Assembly: GCF_932526225.1 (NCBI RefSeq)
Contig: NC_064035.1
Location: 9,349,296 to 9,413,295 of the forward strand
Direction: 5' to 3'
DNA: 64,000 nucleotides
Source: Nematostella vectensis
Lineage: Eukaryota > Cnidaria > Anthozoa > Actiniaria > Edwardsiidae
Shown in pieces: positions 36,266-50,200 of the stretch (position 1 is its first letter; every line of letters begins with the position of its first letter). The notes beneath the pieces were generated by a model. It was not told where the DNA came from. It saw only the letters and a list, made by a program, of their open reading frames with translations, and searched no databases. The translations under genes were made by a program, and so were the position numbers.

Positions 36266-39200
36266 TGGCTGCTGAGCACTCCCGTGACCCCACCCCGCGG
36301 TAGTAGTATAGCGTGGGCGATTCAGGGCTAGAAATTTTGGTGCGCGATGCCCTGAGGGTAATTGTGGCAAGTTTTTGTTAAATATAGGCAGCCACGACAG
36401 ACAATTTTATTATTCACTGAAAAATGTTAAATAAAAGCTTTGTTTAAAATGTCTGAACATTTGTTATATCGGTAATACCATGATCACCTCGGATTCTTTT
36501 GTTTTCTAAGGGACGATTACTAGCGAAATTCCCTCGTTAAAATAAGTGGTTCTAAATTTCCCTCATGCATCAATGTTGAGGAAGATTTAGTTTCTAAATT
36601 TCTCTCATGTAATAATAATGGGGAAAAAAACACAAAAGAATCCTTTGTCTTCAAAATTTTTCTCTACATTAGTGAATGAGAGAAATAAAGAACCAAGATG
36701 CTTTTCTTCTAGTTTCCACTAGGGAAACAAATAGAAGGCAGCTTCCTGACTAGCGCATTAATAGATACTGCGCCAAGATACCGGAGTACTTGATCTCGTG
36801 ATACTTAAACAACGTTACGACTAGATCCATGTGGGATGATTTTGATTGCTGTACGCATGCGTGCTAATGACGTCAAAGAACTAAGCTGTAGAGCATGTTT
36901 GTAGAGCAACTATTTATATTAACTATGTTTAATTTGATAATTGTTTGTGAAAATATGGTGGTCACTAGAGCGATAAAAAGAACAACGCGTATTCAATGCC
37001 CTGATCCATTGAACCGTGTTCGCTTATCCAACCTAATATTACTCATCGTAGTTGCGAGTTTATTTCCTCGGTGATCATGGTATTACAAATTTCGGGATGA
37101 CTAGTTAAAGTCCCTCCGCCTGCTACTAAATTCCCCTCGTGTCATGCTATGACTTATTATATTATATTATTATGCTATAACTTATTATAAATAGAATCAT
37201 CAGTTGAGCATCTGTTTTGCAGGTGAGGTTTTACGTTTCCCTTTGTACCCCGCTGAGGGGTGAAACTATTCTTACAGTTTATCAAGCAAATAACTAAAAA
37301 AGACACGAAGATTCATGTTGGTGTCTTCTCTCCCTTTCCCTTAGTGGCGCGTTGTTTAGTAAGCCGTGGCCCACCAAAAACTTGTGACGTTGCCCCTTTA
37401 AGATTTATCCTAAAGGATCTGCTTAGTGCCTGTCGTTCCTTTTGGGTTCCCTGTGGTTAGAGAAGCTGGGGAGAGCTGGTGACGTCAAAGGATCGCGATA
37501 CAGGAGACGCAGTACGCATGTGACCGCAACGCTCGAAGTTGGCTTAAACGTATACTACGAGGATATTTGAAAATACGCGCACTGGTCTCTTCGTGTTGTC
37601 ACAGTTTAGCCATTGTTTCATGTGGCCGAGTTCTGACGTTTCCATTCGCTTGCCGAAAGCATAGCAAAGAGGCCACGCGCGCCTGGGGAGAAGAAGAAAT
37701 AGATAAGCCTTGCCGCTGTTCTCATCTCACTTCACTATTTCACGGGCGGCCAAACATTTTCCTAACCCTTTGGGCTTCTGCACATACTATGAGATGCGCG
37801 TATTAAACTTGCATCTTGTCATCATTCCCGCCTGACAGTTCGCGGGCTGTATCCACACGTCATCCTATTAGACGGTGACACGTGCGATGATGAGGTCGCT
37901 GCTGCGAGCCAACTCAAATTACTGTCCATCTATGTTTTTCTCATTATTTTCACTGAAAAAAGATAGTCTGCTATCGATAAGATATAGACGCTAATGGCTT
38001 AATGCGCCCATGTACCCTCAGAAAAAAGATATCAGAAATACCAGGTTTCGGGAGTTTAAAACCACTGCTTGAAATGGTTGACATAGTTATTAGGACCTGT
38101 ATGCCGTCACCCGTCAGAAAGTGTCATAAAACAGATTCCAGTGTTTCCCCATTGTCGAGGGGGTCAAAGCAACGCAAATAGAGGAATTTGAGCCTTATCC
38201 GTTTACAGGCGAAACCGTCAGTGAAAGTGGTAAACTCTAAAGAACTACTGAATGAGCCAGTTCGATCGAGTTACTTGATATCGCTCTTGTCTTGAGATGT
38301 GGTAGAAAGCGAACATTGCCAAAACTAAGATCGATTACATTTCTCAAGAAAACAATATCCCAACTGTTCACAAATCGACCAACTTACACTTGGTATCATC
38401 ACAGGAAAATGAAATAGGAATCGGAGAACTCTAGTGGATTATACACATGCTGTTAAGGTGAGAACATTCGTGTTTCTTTTGAGGGGAAATTGAGTGTTAT
38501 TACAGTGGATATTGTACTAGGCACTCTACTTCAATCCTTTCTATCAATTATATGTCAGTTAGATTTTAAGAGCTTCTCCACTTTTACAAAGCGCAAGAGC
38601 TAGATTTCAGATGCGCATGCTCTAATCGCTGACTCATCTAATGGAAAATTTCGACGCGTTGATCCCCTTTATCGTCGAGGCGATGGTTAGTGCTCTAACA
38701 GCGACATGTGTCTTGATAATATTAGCGGTTAATGTTTTTAAATGCCACGAGCTACTCATGATTGTATGTTACTAGAGAATATACCATTTGACCTTAGATA
38801 GCAAGATGCATGAATCATCATAGCTCAGTGATGACTTGGGTTCCTGCTGGCCCTGATGAGTAAGCCTAAACGCAATGTATACACAGCGAGGGCCTAATGA
38901 GCAGGAAAAAGCTAACAGGGGAAGCGAGTTAAATGCATTTTTACTTTCGGCTGTTCAGAGGTCATAGGGGCTTACTTGCCGCCTTCTAAAAGCCCTTCCC
39001 CGTCATTGGCTCGTTGAATGTTTAACTCAGGTCCCTGCTCTGATGCATATTGAAACTCTTTTTTTCTGCGTTGATGCGATTTTCTCTCCACGGTCCTTAC
39101 CACTACAGCACGGTATCCATTCGCGTTGCCTCAGGATGCAGGCACAGACCTCGCGTGTGGAAAGAGACTGAACAGCCTCTTAAAGTCAAGACTCTCACAC

Positions 39201-41281
39201 AGTACTTAGGCTCTAAATACCCGCATTTATCCCTGACCCTCACCCCTTGTGTGTTCTTTTTTTATAAGAATGATTGTAAGAGTTTTTGTTGGTTGCGTGT
39301 CCTTCCAGCCTGTCACACAAGCCTGTCTCGAGGTGCTCGCCTCAAGACATGAACTTCGCTAGCAACAATCCTTTTTTCTTGTTTACTGAATTCCTGAAAT
39401 TATCTGCATATTGCTGTCAATACCCGTCATTATAGCTTTATCCCTGGGTTCGTGAATCTGTGCAGAAAAGAAGCTTATCTGCGAGACGTAAAATCGGTGG
39501 GTATGAGCGGATTGAGTCCCTCACTAATAACCTTACCAACGGCAAAACACACAAAACGGAAATCACACAAAAAACCTCGCAAATCACGCGTAAACTTTAC
39601 GCCTAGCTATCCAGGGGTCTACTGCCCTTCACGTCAGAGTTGCATCTTGCTGAGAGGCGAGAAAGGTTAGTGTGACATTTAGTTATGGAGTGTGTTCATG
39701 TGACGTACAGTATAATAATCGCATGGCCGTATAGCCAGTTTTCGTCGTTACGTAGGAGTTAGATGACTAGCGTCATGATAAAAAGTCGGTCGCGTTGTTT
39801 GGACTTAGGCATTACTGCGTAAGATTCGAGTAAGGCCAAGCATGTTTTCTCGGAACATGTTTTTTAAAATGCGTAGCGTGGCAAAAAGGCTTAGGAGAGG
39901 CTATATTACGCTTAGAAAGTGATAGCACATTAAATGCACTCTTTAAGCGATAAATTCAAAATGATTTTGAAACGTGTTTACAATTTACTTCTTTATATTG
40001 AACTGAGTTGGTCGATGACGATTAACGAAATCAAAGGCAAAAGATTTCACTTCGTCTACCCTCTAACATGTTTTGTTCAACACTAGTCCTTTAAAAAAAT
40101 AATAAGTGAGCCCGTATGTTTGAATTAGGCAAAAACGCGGAGAAGTAAAGTTTCGCGAAATATGGGCCTAAGTCCGCAAGAAATTCCATGTGATGAGACA
40201 CCGATTCCGCTGTTGGTCATGTTGTTTACAAATCCGTAACTAGGGGTGGGTGGGTGGGACGATGTTCACATTTGAAACTTTAAGTAGAATGAAAACGAAT
40301 ACAAGGTAAAGACACCAAGACTAATCACTCAGTGTATATTGTTAAAAGGGCTGAAACGGAAACCGGGGCTCGTCTTGGTTTTAGGCCGGAAAACAGGATT
40401 TTAGCCACGTGATTTTAACACTCTGAAACGATAACGGAATGTAAGGTAAATAGAAAACAGCGCTCAACACTCAAGTCATGTCAAATCAAGTCTGCTGCAA
40501 GTCAAGGTGCTGCGATTTATTTCGCAAGCGTTTCCTTAGTCTTGCAGTCGGCCGAGCGAGGCAGTGATTGACACAGTTAGCCTGCGTTGTAGCGGCTCGA
40601 GGGAGAGGGACGGAGGGAGAGGAGACGAGAAAAAGCGAGCGCGCGGCCGAGGGGGAATGGGAGGAGTCCCCTCCCCATGCTCCGTTATATTCTTTTTTCA
40701 ACATAGACAAGCGGATCCTCTGTAACAGCCCCGTAGCCGGGTTTCTTATAAGTATCTCGAACTTACTCGTAGTGGTAAAAACAACAAAATAAAATAAATG
40801 AAAAAGAAATGCGGAACAACAACAAAAAAACTAGGTCATTTTCCGAGGATCGAGTCTTCAGTCTGACGTAAAAAATTAAAATATCATCTAGAAGTTTTTT
40901 TTTTTTTAATATCATCTAGCCGTTTTTTTTTTAAGAAATGTTTAGCATTTATTCGAAATGCCAGTTTTCTTCGGATTCTGTTTTTTTAGGCGAATATGAA
41001 TTTTTTTTTTTAATAAGAAACTGTTAAACCGTTATTTGAAACTACTATAGAGATGATCAAGATTTCAGGACCCGTAGGCAGGTAGGGGTCATGATGTCTA
41101 TATACTTTGTTAGAATTTGTAAGTCATTAGTGGTATATAATTAAAGATTGCTCTTTTGCTTTTACAAAACTAATTGATGCATCAAAAACTTCCAGGTAAC
41201 CATTCCGTACTTTCAAGAATTAATTAAGAGGAGCTGGCCTAAGGCGCAATCAAACACAGTACGATCAACTTTGCTCTTGAT
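36266..41281. other. intergenic between CUL2 and the kinase gene
   Basis: No gene is supported over 5 kb. AATAAA at 36430-36435, 165 bp past the CUL2 stop, is a likely poly(A) signal. A CpG-rich, purine-rich stretch at 40540-40680 (gccgagcgagg, gagcgcgcggccgag) may be promoter or 5'UTR of the kinase gene downstream. Several open frames of 60-100 codons lack any family pattern. Confidence 0.45.
36430..36435 (+). terminator. poly(A) signal of CUL2
   Basis: AATAAA lies 165 bp past the CUL2 stop codon. It is the only canonical hexamer noticed in the proximal 3' flank. Confidence 0.6.
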
Positions 41282-44200
41282 ATGGAGACTTCCAAGGCGA
41301 GCCCGCGAACCGGGGATCGACCGAGCAGGAGAAGAAGTTGCGATCTTCCGCGAAAACCAAACCCTCAAGTCCGGCAACGTAAAATAAGCCTTGAAGAACG
41401 ACATCGCAAGATCAGCAAGGAGGACAAAGAACGTAGGATTAGTATAGAGGAACGGTTAAAGACACTTTACTCTAATCCAAATTCGGAGTTGGTAGTTAGC
41501 GAAACCGCGAAGAGTGGGGAGATGAACTTTTATGTCCAGGCGACAAAGACTCCACAGGAATCCCGACAAGGTACTTCAAAGGAAAGCCCACAAACATCAG
41601 GGAGTACTCAGCGAGTCAAGAAGCGCAGCCTGTGTCAACAGCTACCTCCTTTGATAGAGACCTCGCCCGGACCCCCCGAAATCTTGGTCAGGTGAGTGAG
41701 CCGCCTCCCCCTCCCCCCCCCCCCCCCCGATCTCCTACATGTCGACCCCTCTCCAACCCCCCTAATATTCTACATGACTTCAGGGCTTTGCGTGCTGTGC
41801 GCCTGCGTAGAACGCTGCCCTCTCCGTCCATTCCACACTACGCACATCATCTGATCATGGGCAAGGGTAACCATAACCAAGCAACTTACTGTTCATAGAT
41901 ATCCTCTGTTTTGTTGTGCGTCTTCTCATAGACCCACATATGACGTAACAGTTACTCAAGGAAAAAGTACGCAAAGAGACACTAGTCAGTAATGTTTATG
42001 GCACACAAACAGGACTCGTCTCTGTTTAGTTAAAAGTTTGAATGTTTCACACTGCATGTGTTTTTATGGCGAAGATCAAAACAAACAAAAAATCCACGGC
42101 AGTACATCGACCAAGTAATTATCGGATTTAATTTGTAATAATTTCGTGTTCGTGCCGATGACGTGTGAGCTTGCGTGAATACAGTCAGCCATTTACGATC
42201 ATCTCGTGCTCGCGTGTTTGGAATCGTAATCAGACCACGCGTCAACAAAAAGTGCCCATCATTGCCACGTCCTGAGAATCCCTTCTTTTAGGGACGATTG
42301 GGTCTTGTATAAAAGACAGGTGCACCCTCAATATAACTTCCCGAGATTAGGACTTTAAGTGTACTTCAATATAAACTTCCCGTGAAAAGGACTTCCGGTT
42401 TTGAGCTGCCGCACGCGGGATGGGCCTTGAGAGCGACACAAGGGAGCACTAGGGTCGAGGAAAAAGGGACGAATTTTAAAGATTTCCTATGTATTCTTAT
42501 AAAGTACTTAAATATATCCCGCCCCGACGTCTTAAAACTGTTCCACTGGAACCCACAACATTTAAAATTGCTTTGTTTTCTTTAGGATTCTTTTTAAACC
42601 TCATTTAATATTTTAATGCCAAAAATCAACAAAAGTCTCAATTCATCTGCGGTCACACAAGCCTTTTTGCGGTCACACTGGCTTATTAGTGCTCACGCTA
42701 TTGCGGCGACGCTGGCTTATTTGCGGTCGCAAACTTATCTCTTTGTTATAGATACCTATACAGATCGGGTCATCTAACAAACTGGAAGCACTACCCGCCT
42801 CGTGTTCCATGTTGACGATAACAATGATCCTCTCGGCAGGACACATGTCCCTAATATCACGCTTCGCCAATACTCCTACTTGCTATCTATAATGACTTCC
42901 GAAATGCAAAATGGACGTGCTTTACCCGTAAGCGACCCAATCTGTTCCTCTTATCCGACCATTACTAATACCTACTAACCGGATAGTTCAACTTCTTAAA
43001 CGCCTTAGCCCTGGATGGTTTATATTTGGGACCGAGTAGCGTGTGTTGTGGTATTTCGCGGCAGAACAGAGTGGCGGCTATTGTCTGGTGGTTGAGGTCG
43101 GCGTGAATCGAGTTGATTGCCCCCGTGTACGTGACCTTTCACTCATACAATGCCGCGCTGTCATTAACGTACCTATAAAGGCGTAAGGTAACGAAAAACA
43201 CTTCAAAACGTTTCTCAACACGAAGCACATAACACAGTTGTAAACAAGTTTCGTTATAAAGAAAGTGATTGGGAAGTGTAGGAGTCTATCTACAATGGCT
43301 GCTTTTGCTATTTTACCTCGAATATTGGTAGATCCCGGAAGCTTAAAACTGAGAAGAACAGAGAAGAGGTATTGTACAAAAAGGTTTAAAAAAAGTTGAT
43401 TCACAAAAATCTCAAAGACCGCGCCGGTACTTGAGACTTATATGCACCACCTCGTTGAAGGAGAATTTGGTATAAAAACAGTAGTTGTTAATATTTTTCG
43501 CAAGTTATCGACATTTTAATGATAACGTTTTTCACACAAGTTTTTCATGGTAGCCTGTTAATACTATAAGGAGCCTTGGCGCATCAGATAACCGAGTCAA
43601 TCTAGGTGACCTCTCCGTACTATCTATAATTCATAGGATCACTATTCGCCGGTTATTTACCAGTTCCATGATAAGCGAATGCATAGCGACTTAGCGCAAA
43701 GATTGCTTAAAGCGTATATGTATTTGCATGTTTACGCTTAAAATTCAATTTTGCGAAACGCTGAACACGAAAAGAACAGAACTCCGTTTCACTATTCATC
43801 AGGAGCGACATGCTGCGAGTGAATTGTTGGCGCGCAGTATAATTTCATGATAGCTATTATCCTAGCGGTAGCCCGACTGTGGTTTATTAGTGTATCTATA
43901 TGTCTTTTAGAGCTCACAGCGGGGCAAAAAAAAAATAATAACTCCAATCCTTGAGTGCTTTAGATAAGGGGTTGGTCTTGGAACTGGTCTATGTTTAAGT
44001 GGTTTTAAGGATTGTCTGTAGCGAGGGAGGCTAAGAATTTAGTGTTCATTTAATTATGTTCTTAGCAGGGGGGTGGTGGTGTGAATAAAATCTCATTCAA
44101 CAAAAATACACTTTTAAAGCCCGCCGAAAAAGCACAAGATACCACGCGAGATTTTATGAATGGGATTTTTTTTGTCTCCTAATAAACACACGAGACGATC

Positions 44201-47200
44201 TCCCAGTGCCCAATATTTAACCGTTAACAACCGATTACGGTCGTTCGTAGAGGTGTGAAAAATTCTCTTCGAAAAAAAAGAACATATTTTAGCGGGCAGG
44301 GGAGGAATCATTGTTAATTTTTGTGTGCACTTCACTTGTTAGTCATTTTCTCAACCTTGTGGGATGCGTTTTTTATGACTTCAAACTCTATGACGTCATC
44401 ATTTATTTTTCGTAACGTAACACGCGCTACTAAATATAGGATCAATGCAATTTTTCCCCATATAAAGACTTTTAGAGTCTGCGTAGCGCTTTTGACCCAA
44501 CATCGTGCGTTTCTAAAATAACGGCACATTCCGATAGAGATTTGATTAATTTGTTTCCCTCTTGAAACGGTGGTTGTTGATTGGCCTAAAGGCGTTTTCT
44601 GTAAAGCTGGTTGTTGATTGGTCTAGAAACGTGTTCAGAAATAGTCGGCTCCATTTCTTCTGTTGAGAACCCTCCAAGAGAGACTTTTGATGAGATTAAT
44701 GCTGATCGTACACCTAGGCTGAACCCATGTAAATCGAATTTACCATGACTTTTAAAATGGACGCATAAAATGACACCATAAAACTTTGGTTTCATCGAAA
44801 ACGGTCAGGAAATCATCGTCCAGTCATGCTTTATGAGCTTCGATTGGTAGCTTTTCCTGGTCTTTTTTTTTTTACCAAAAACGCCTTCGAGAGACGAAAC
44901 CAGATTATGGTGGTAGAGCGTTATCAGAGGGTGGGGAATAAGTAATTTCAGGCTCAGGTGACCTTTGGTACTGCCGAAATGGAATTTTTGGCGATAACAA
45001 ATTATGTGCAATTTAGGCGATAACAAATTATGCGCAATTTAGGTCTACCTGTTATCAGTGCCCTAGCATAAATAATATTGCTCTGTGTTGATGTAATGAT
45101 TTCACAGAAATTCGGCTGATTGGTGAAACCCCTGACTAAGCCCAAACACAAAACGTGTTTTCTGCTGTACCATAGAACGTAGCACTGGCGCGTAGAGCGA
45201 GTGCACTTTCAGAACTTTGCTCTTAAATGTCAGAATTCATCCAAACTGTTCCCGAACAGCCATTCACATTCAACCGGGCTTCTTGGCACTTGTAACGACG
45301 GAACGTTCATCACACGCGATAACGTGACAATCTGCGAATGCGGTTTGTCGATCATATTGCAATTAACTTTGCACACACATCACGCCCCAATGGGATCTGA
45401 CACCCACAAGACTCACGATCTGTAAGGTTTTTTAACCCTTTTGAGGCCGTGTTTACTGTGGTAATGCAGTTGTTCAGAGCTTTACAATTCACTGACGTCA
45501 ATGCAAACACAGAGCCTGGTTTAATCAAAGTGAAGTCAAATGCTCTCTAGCTATTCACATACGCGTGTGCAAATAACAGGTCGCCGTGAACCGTAGCCAC
45601 CATTTGGCTGCCTATGCTCCGAAACATTGGATTATACACGCCATATCCTACCACTGGACAGAGGGATAAACTGGAATCACTTAGTGGTAATGTTAACACG
45701 CTATCCGCTCAATGTGCACAGATTGTTTACACACATTGAAATTCCTAAGCAGCTAATTTTTTTTTGTTTCTGTTTTCACACATTCTCCATACAAGCCAAA
45801 GTTTTCATACAGCAGGTTTCTAGAATTAGTCTGCCTCGTGATGCTTGGAGTATTAGGGGTATCTATGTTTTCGAAAGCGAGGGGGTCACATGTTACTACA
45901 ATTGAACCTCGATATTGCGATACTCGTAATTACGATAATCTTGATATGCAAAGATTACGATTTTCACTCCCGTCAATAGTAGAATATACGAGAAATATTC
46001 TCGATTTCACGATTTTCTCGATTAACGGTGCTATTTTTCCGGTTCCTTGCCTAATGTTATATCGAGTTTATGTATCGGCAAATGCTGCGACAAATCCTTT
46101 TGACTAAAATATACCAATTTTGCATAATACATCTTCTGGATGGATAAACTATGGGAAGCTGTTTGCCGTTAGAAGGTGTTTTGTGCTGCAAATTTAGAAG
46201 ACACAATATGGTAAATATAGCGTATGATATCGTAGGATAAGACTTAATCGTCATGTATAATATCATGCTCCAGCATTGTTTTGATTTTAAGTAAACAGAA
46301 GATGCGTGTTTACTCTACGAAAAAAACTACCAACAAACAGTAGAGCCCATTCTTCAAAATACATGCAAAAACGTCTTTATGTTTGAATGGCAAATAATCG
46401 GCTTGTTCACCCCAGACTGCGTGACATTAGTGACAGCACTGAAGACGCTGTGTTGTTTCTTGATTACGGTCAAGCTTTCGTAGGCCACCACTTCGGGATT
46501 AGGAAATTTTGACTTTGGAACAGGTCGCCTTAGGAGAATGCGATTTCTGAAGCGACTAGTAAAAAAAGATATTGTTCGCTTAAAGCTTAGTTCACTTAAG
46601 TCTGTAAAAATATCACGAAAACCTGTAGAAGTTTCGTTACTTTTCCTTTAGTTGTTGAACAGTTGTAATGAAAAGACGTGTTTCAGTTATGTTTATTGCA
46701 AGGAATGAATCATCAGCGTTGTGCTGAGTGGTGCTTAAAGACTAAACTCTTGGTGGTCGCTTTCGAGTGAAACAGTAGTTGATGTTCACCTGGTCGCTAA
46801 CAGAACTGGTCACGTCGCTTACAAGAGGTGGTCGTAATAGGAGTCAGTCGCTTGAGAGCTGGTCGTTAGAGGTTAGTCACTAACGAGAGCTGGTCGTTAT
46901 GGAGATTTGTCGCTTACTAGAGCTGGTCGTTATGGAGGTTAGTCACTTACGAGAGCTGGTCGTTATGGAGGTTGGTCACTAACAAGAGGTTGTCGTCATG
47001 GGGGTTAATCGCTTACGTGAGAGGTTGCTTATATAGAGTTTTGACTGTACTTCGTTTTATAGACCATCCGTTATAATCAGGTCTTGTGTACACCAGGACA
47101 AGCCTATAATGGCTATAGCGTCACTTGTAAGCATTTGAACTATTATTTATCCCAACTCCTCCAGGCGCTAAGTCGAGCTCTACTAGACACCATTTTGAAA

Positions 47201-50200
47201 ATTACCCAGGAGACCCTGGGAAATGTTGGGTTTTCGCGGGAAATGATCGTGTGCGGAATCGTAAATGCATAAATACCTCGTTCCCAAAAGAAAAAAATTC
47301 CCGCCATCTTGTGATCCCCAGGTTATCATGGCAATCTCGTTCCATCATTATCTTTCTTCTAACCTCGATATTTAGACCATTCCTCTTGAGCTGGGCTTGC
47401 AAATGCGTATAATTTAATGCGCATTTTTATGCGTGTGCTTCGCTGTCAGCACTTCAGTAATTTTCCTGTTAATCCCCAAATGTCGTCATATCAGAGAGGG
47501 CTAACCTCTGAGAATGTCACGCTTTCCTCGTATAAATCTTAACTCTGGTTTAGCGCTTTTACCAGAATCAAAGCCATGCCAGAGCTCGTTGTCCGCGAAA
47601 CGTTATGCTCAAAGATTTCCCGGCGTCTTAACAATTGTCTCGTCTTTTTACCTATCTTTTGAGCACCTGTTGATGGAAGCTTATGGTTATTTGCATAGCT
47701 AAAGTTTGCACCGGCCATAAAGGTCTTGAACGGGTTCAACATTCTTGCTAATCGTGCTTTAGAGCTGCTTTTATCGGTTCGTTTTCGCAGTTGTTTCATA
47801 CTCGGATGTGTAAGGGGGATCTAGTGAGGTGTAAAACCGAGAGTTGTCGGCTTCCTAAGTCGGACCAAACATTGAATATCAAGTACTGTATTCTAATAAT
47901 CTCTAAATTCTGTCTGCTACTAGTATTTCACGAATTACTTATAGGTTATGCATGTGTTTATTTTCGTAGTTTTCACATTGACTCTCCGATGGATCGACGT
48001 CGAAGGAACAACAATCCAGGTGAGTTGTACAAGTATTTTACAAAATAATCTTCCTGCTTTGTACAAATTCAGAATTCGTAACATCTTTTGCAACATCCGC
48101 AACTATCTTCTGATGACATATTTTATGGGTGGTGTTGTCGTATGAGTAATAATCCCGTTCCTATGGAAGGTGGGTGTGCATATGTTTTCATTAAAACCTC
48201 ACATTCATCAAATAGTTCCTCAGCAAATCTCGATTTTGTTTCCATCAGACCCTCGTTTTTTTTCTTGAAACATACCCATCCTTGAATGTATAACGAGCTA
48301 AACAAAACCAAAAACAAATGTGCGAAATGACTTGCATACTAAGTGATTGCATTCAGGATTTCTCAGAGCCTCATCAATGAGATGAACAAACCTTCAGTAC
48401 AGCCTATTGTCTGGAAGCTGGCTGGCTATTTATTCCCGATCTTGAAATTGCTTTTGCGGCTTATATACAAAAAGGAATATAATTATTGTGAATTATCGAC
48501 GTGGCAGACCTTTTTTCTGTTTAGTTAATTTTGATTTTAAATCGACGATATATATTCTATAATTGGTCCCGCCTCCTGACGAGTTTACAGCTGACCACGT
48601 GACCTTTATAGTGTTGAGTGCCTCATACCGTGACAGTGCATTTGTTTGGTAAAACAGGTCTTGAAATAGCAGACCTAAGTGGTCTTCTCGCCAAGCAAGT
48701 AGAGATGAAACAGAAAGAGAAAGAAGAGTTGATCAAATACGGCTCGGCGGACGAGTTTTACGACATGAACGAAGAGATTGGCAAGTACGTTATCTTACTG
48801 CAATTTACAATATTTTGCGACTTAATAATTTCCAACTGCTAAACTGTTTCTGGCTTCTGTCATTCAAAAAGAAACAAACGGAATTTGATGCTTTTGACAT
48901 TTGATGCTTTTTGATTGATTAGCGGCTTTCGAAGAGGTGCGTGATTGTCAATGAAAAGGGTTGAGTATTAAAAATGACGGAATGCAGATGGCGATTCAGC
49001 TGTTAGGAATCGTCGGCGAGAGTTCGTAGAATATTGAAACTGCAGAAACAAGCTTGATTGGAGTTCTTGTGATAATGATGATGATGTTGATGATATGATG
49101 ATGGTGACCGTGACGGTAATGGTGGTGACGGTGACGGTGACGGTAACGGTAACGGTGACGGTGACGGTGATGGTGATCGTTATGGTGATGGTGACGGTGA
49201 CGGTGACGGTGACGGTGACGGTGACGGTGACGGTGACGGTGACGGTGACGGTGACGGTGACGGTGACGGTGATGGTGATGGTGATGGTGATGGTGATGGT
49301 GATGGTGATGGTGATAATGAAGATGATGATGACGTACTATTTAACAAACAGATCTCATTTTTGCGTACGTCTGTCCTCTAATAGATGCACAGATGAAGTC
49401 ACAGCGTGTCAAAAAAAGTACCTAACGAGACGCACAAAAAATGAGATCTGTTCCTTTTAAAAATGTTTTCTTACGTTACAACATAGTTTGGGGGAGCGTA
49501 CGCGCATGCGCGCCAAGCGTGCGTGTGTCCTCTAAAAACACATGGACCCTTAATTGACCAATCAGAGCGCGCGATTCATGTGTGTCGCTGTATATAAAAC
49601 GTGATAATGGTGTTAATGATGATGGAAATGGAGATGATAAGAATGATTATGACGATGACAGGGGCGGATCCAGGATTTCAAAATAGGGGGCGGATAATGG
49701 CCGGATAGACAGCTTATAACTGGTCCAGTGGTTCTTGGTAGGTCACAGATCTAACAATACTTCACGCTGAATTGGAATTGTCGCGTCAGCAAAGCCAAGC
49801 AGGCTTTGAGACTCCCGTCTCACAGACATTATTTTCTTTAGACTTTTAATTTTTTTTTACTCAAAAAAATCTGTATCTGCCCCTGGATGATAATGATGAT
49901 CGTGACGCTTTCTGGTGTTGTTTCAGAGGAGCGTACGGGATTGTAAAGAAATGTGTGGATAAAGCCACAGGCCAGACATACGCCGCTAAGGTGGTGACGA
50001 CGTCTAATTCCAACCTCCGGAAAGAAACAATGCGTGAGATCGAAGTGATGCGAAAGCTTGGTTCACACAAGAAGCTAGTGGGGCTCATAGACGCCTACCA
50101 CACGCCCTTTGAGATTGTCATGATCCTGGAATTGTAAGTGATACTTAAATATACAGTTGGACCTCTGTATATATAACGGGCGTCTTGGGCACCTTGATAA

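Noticed and set aside
38641-38775. 44-codon ATG frame with a hydrophobic stretch (ALTATCVLIILAVNVF), like the first span of a GPCR
   Set aside because: It stops at once, has no continuation in any frame and no splice donor that leads to further spans. It is probably chance.
48343-48528. Possible extra kinase exon (ISQSLINEMNKPSVQPIVW...)
   Set aside because: Exons 47970-48019 and 48658-48784 already join in phase 1 without it. Its hydrophobic content does not fit the kinase, and no donor in the right phase was found.
49095-49460. Val-Thr repeat protein
   Set aside because: It is the translation of a GACGGT/GATGGT hexamer tract in a kinase intron.
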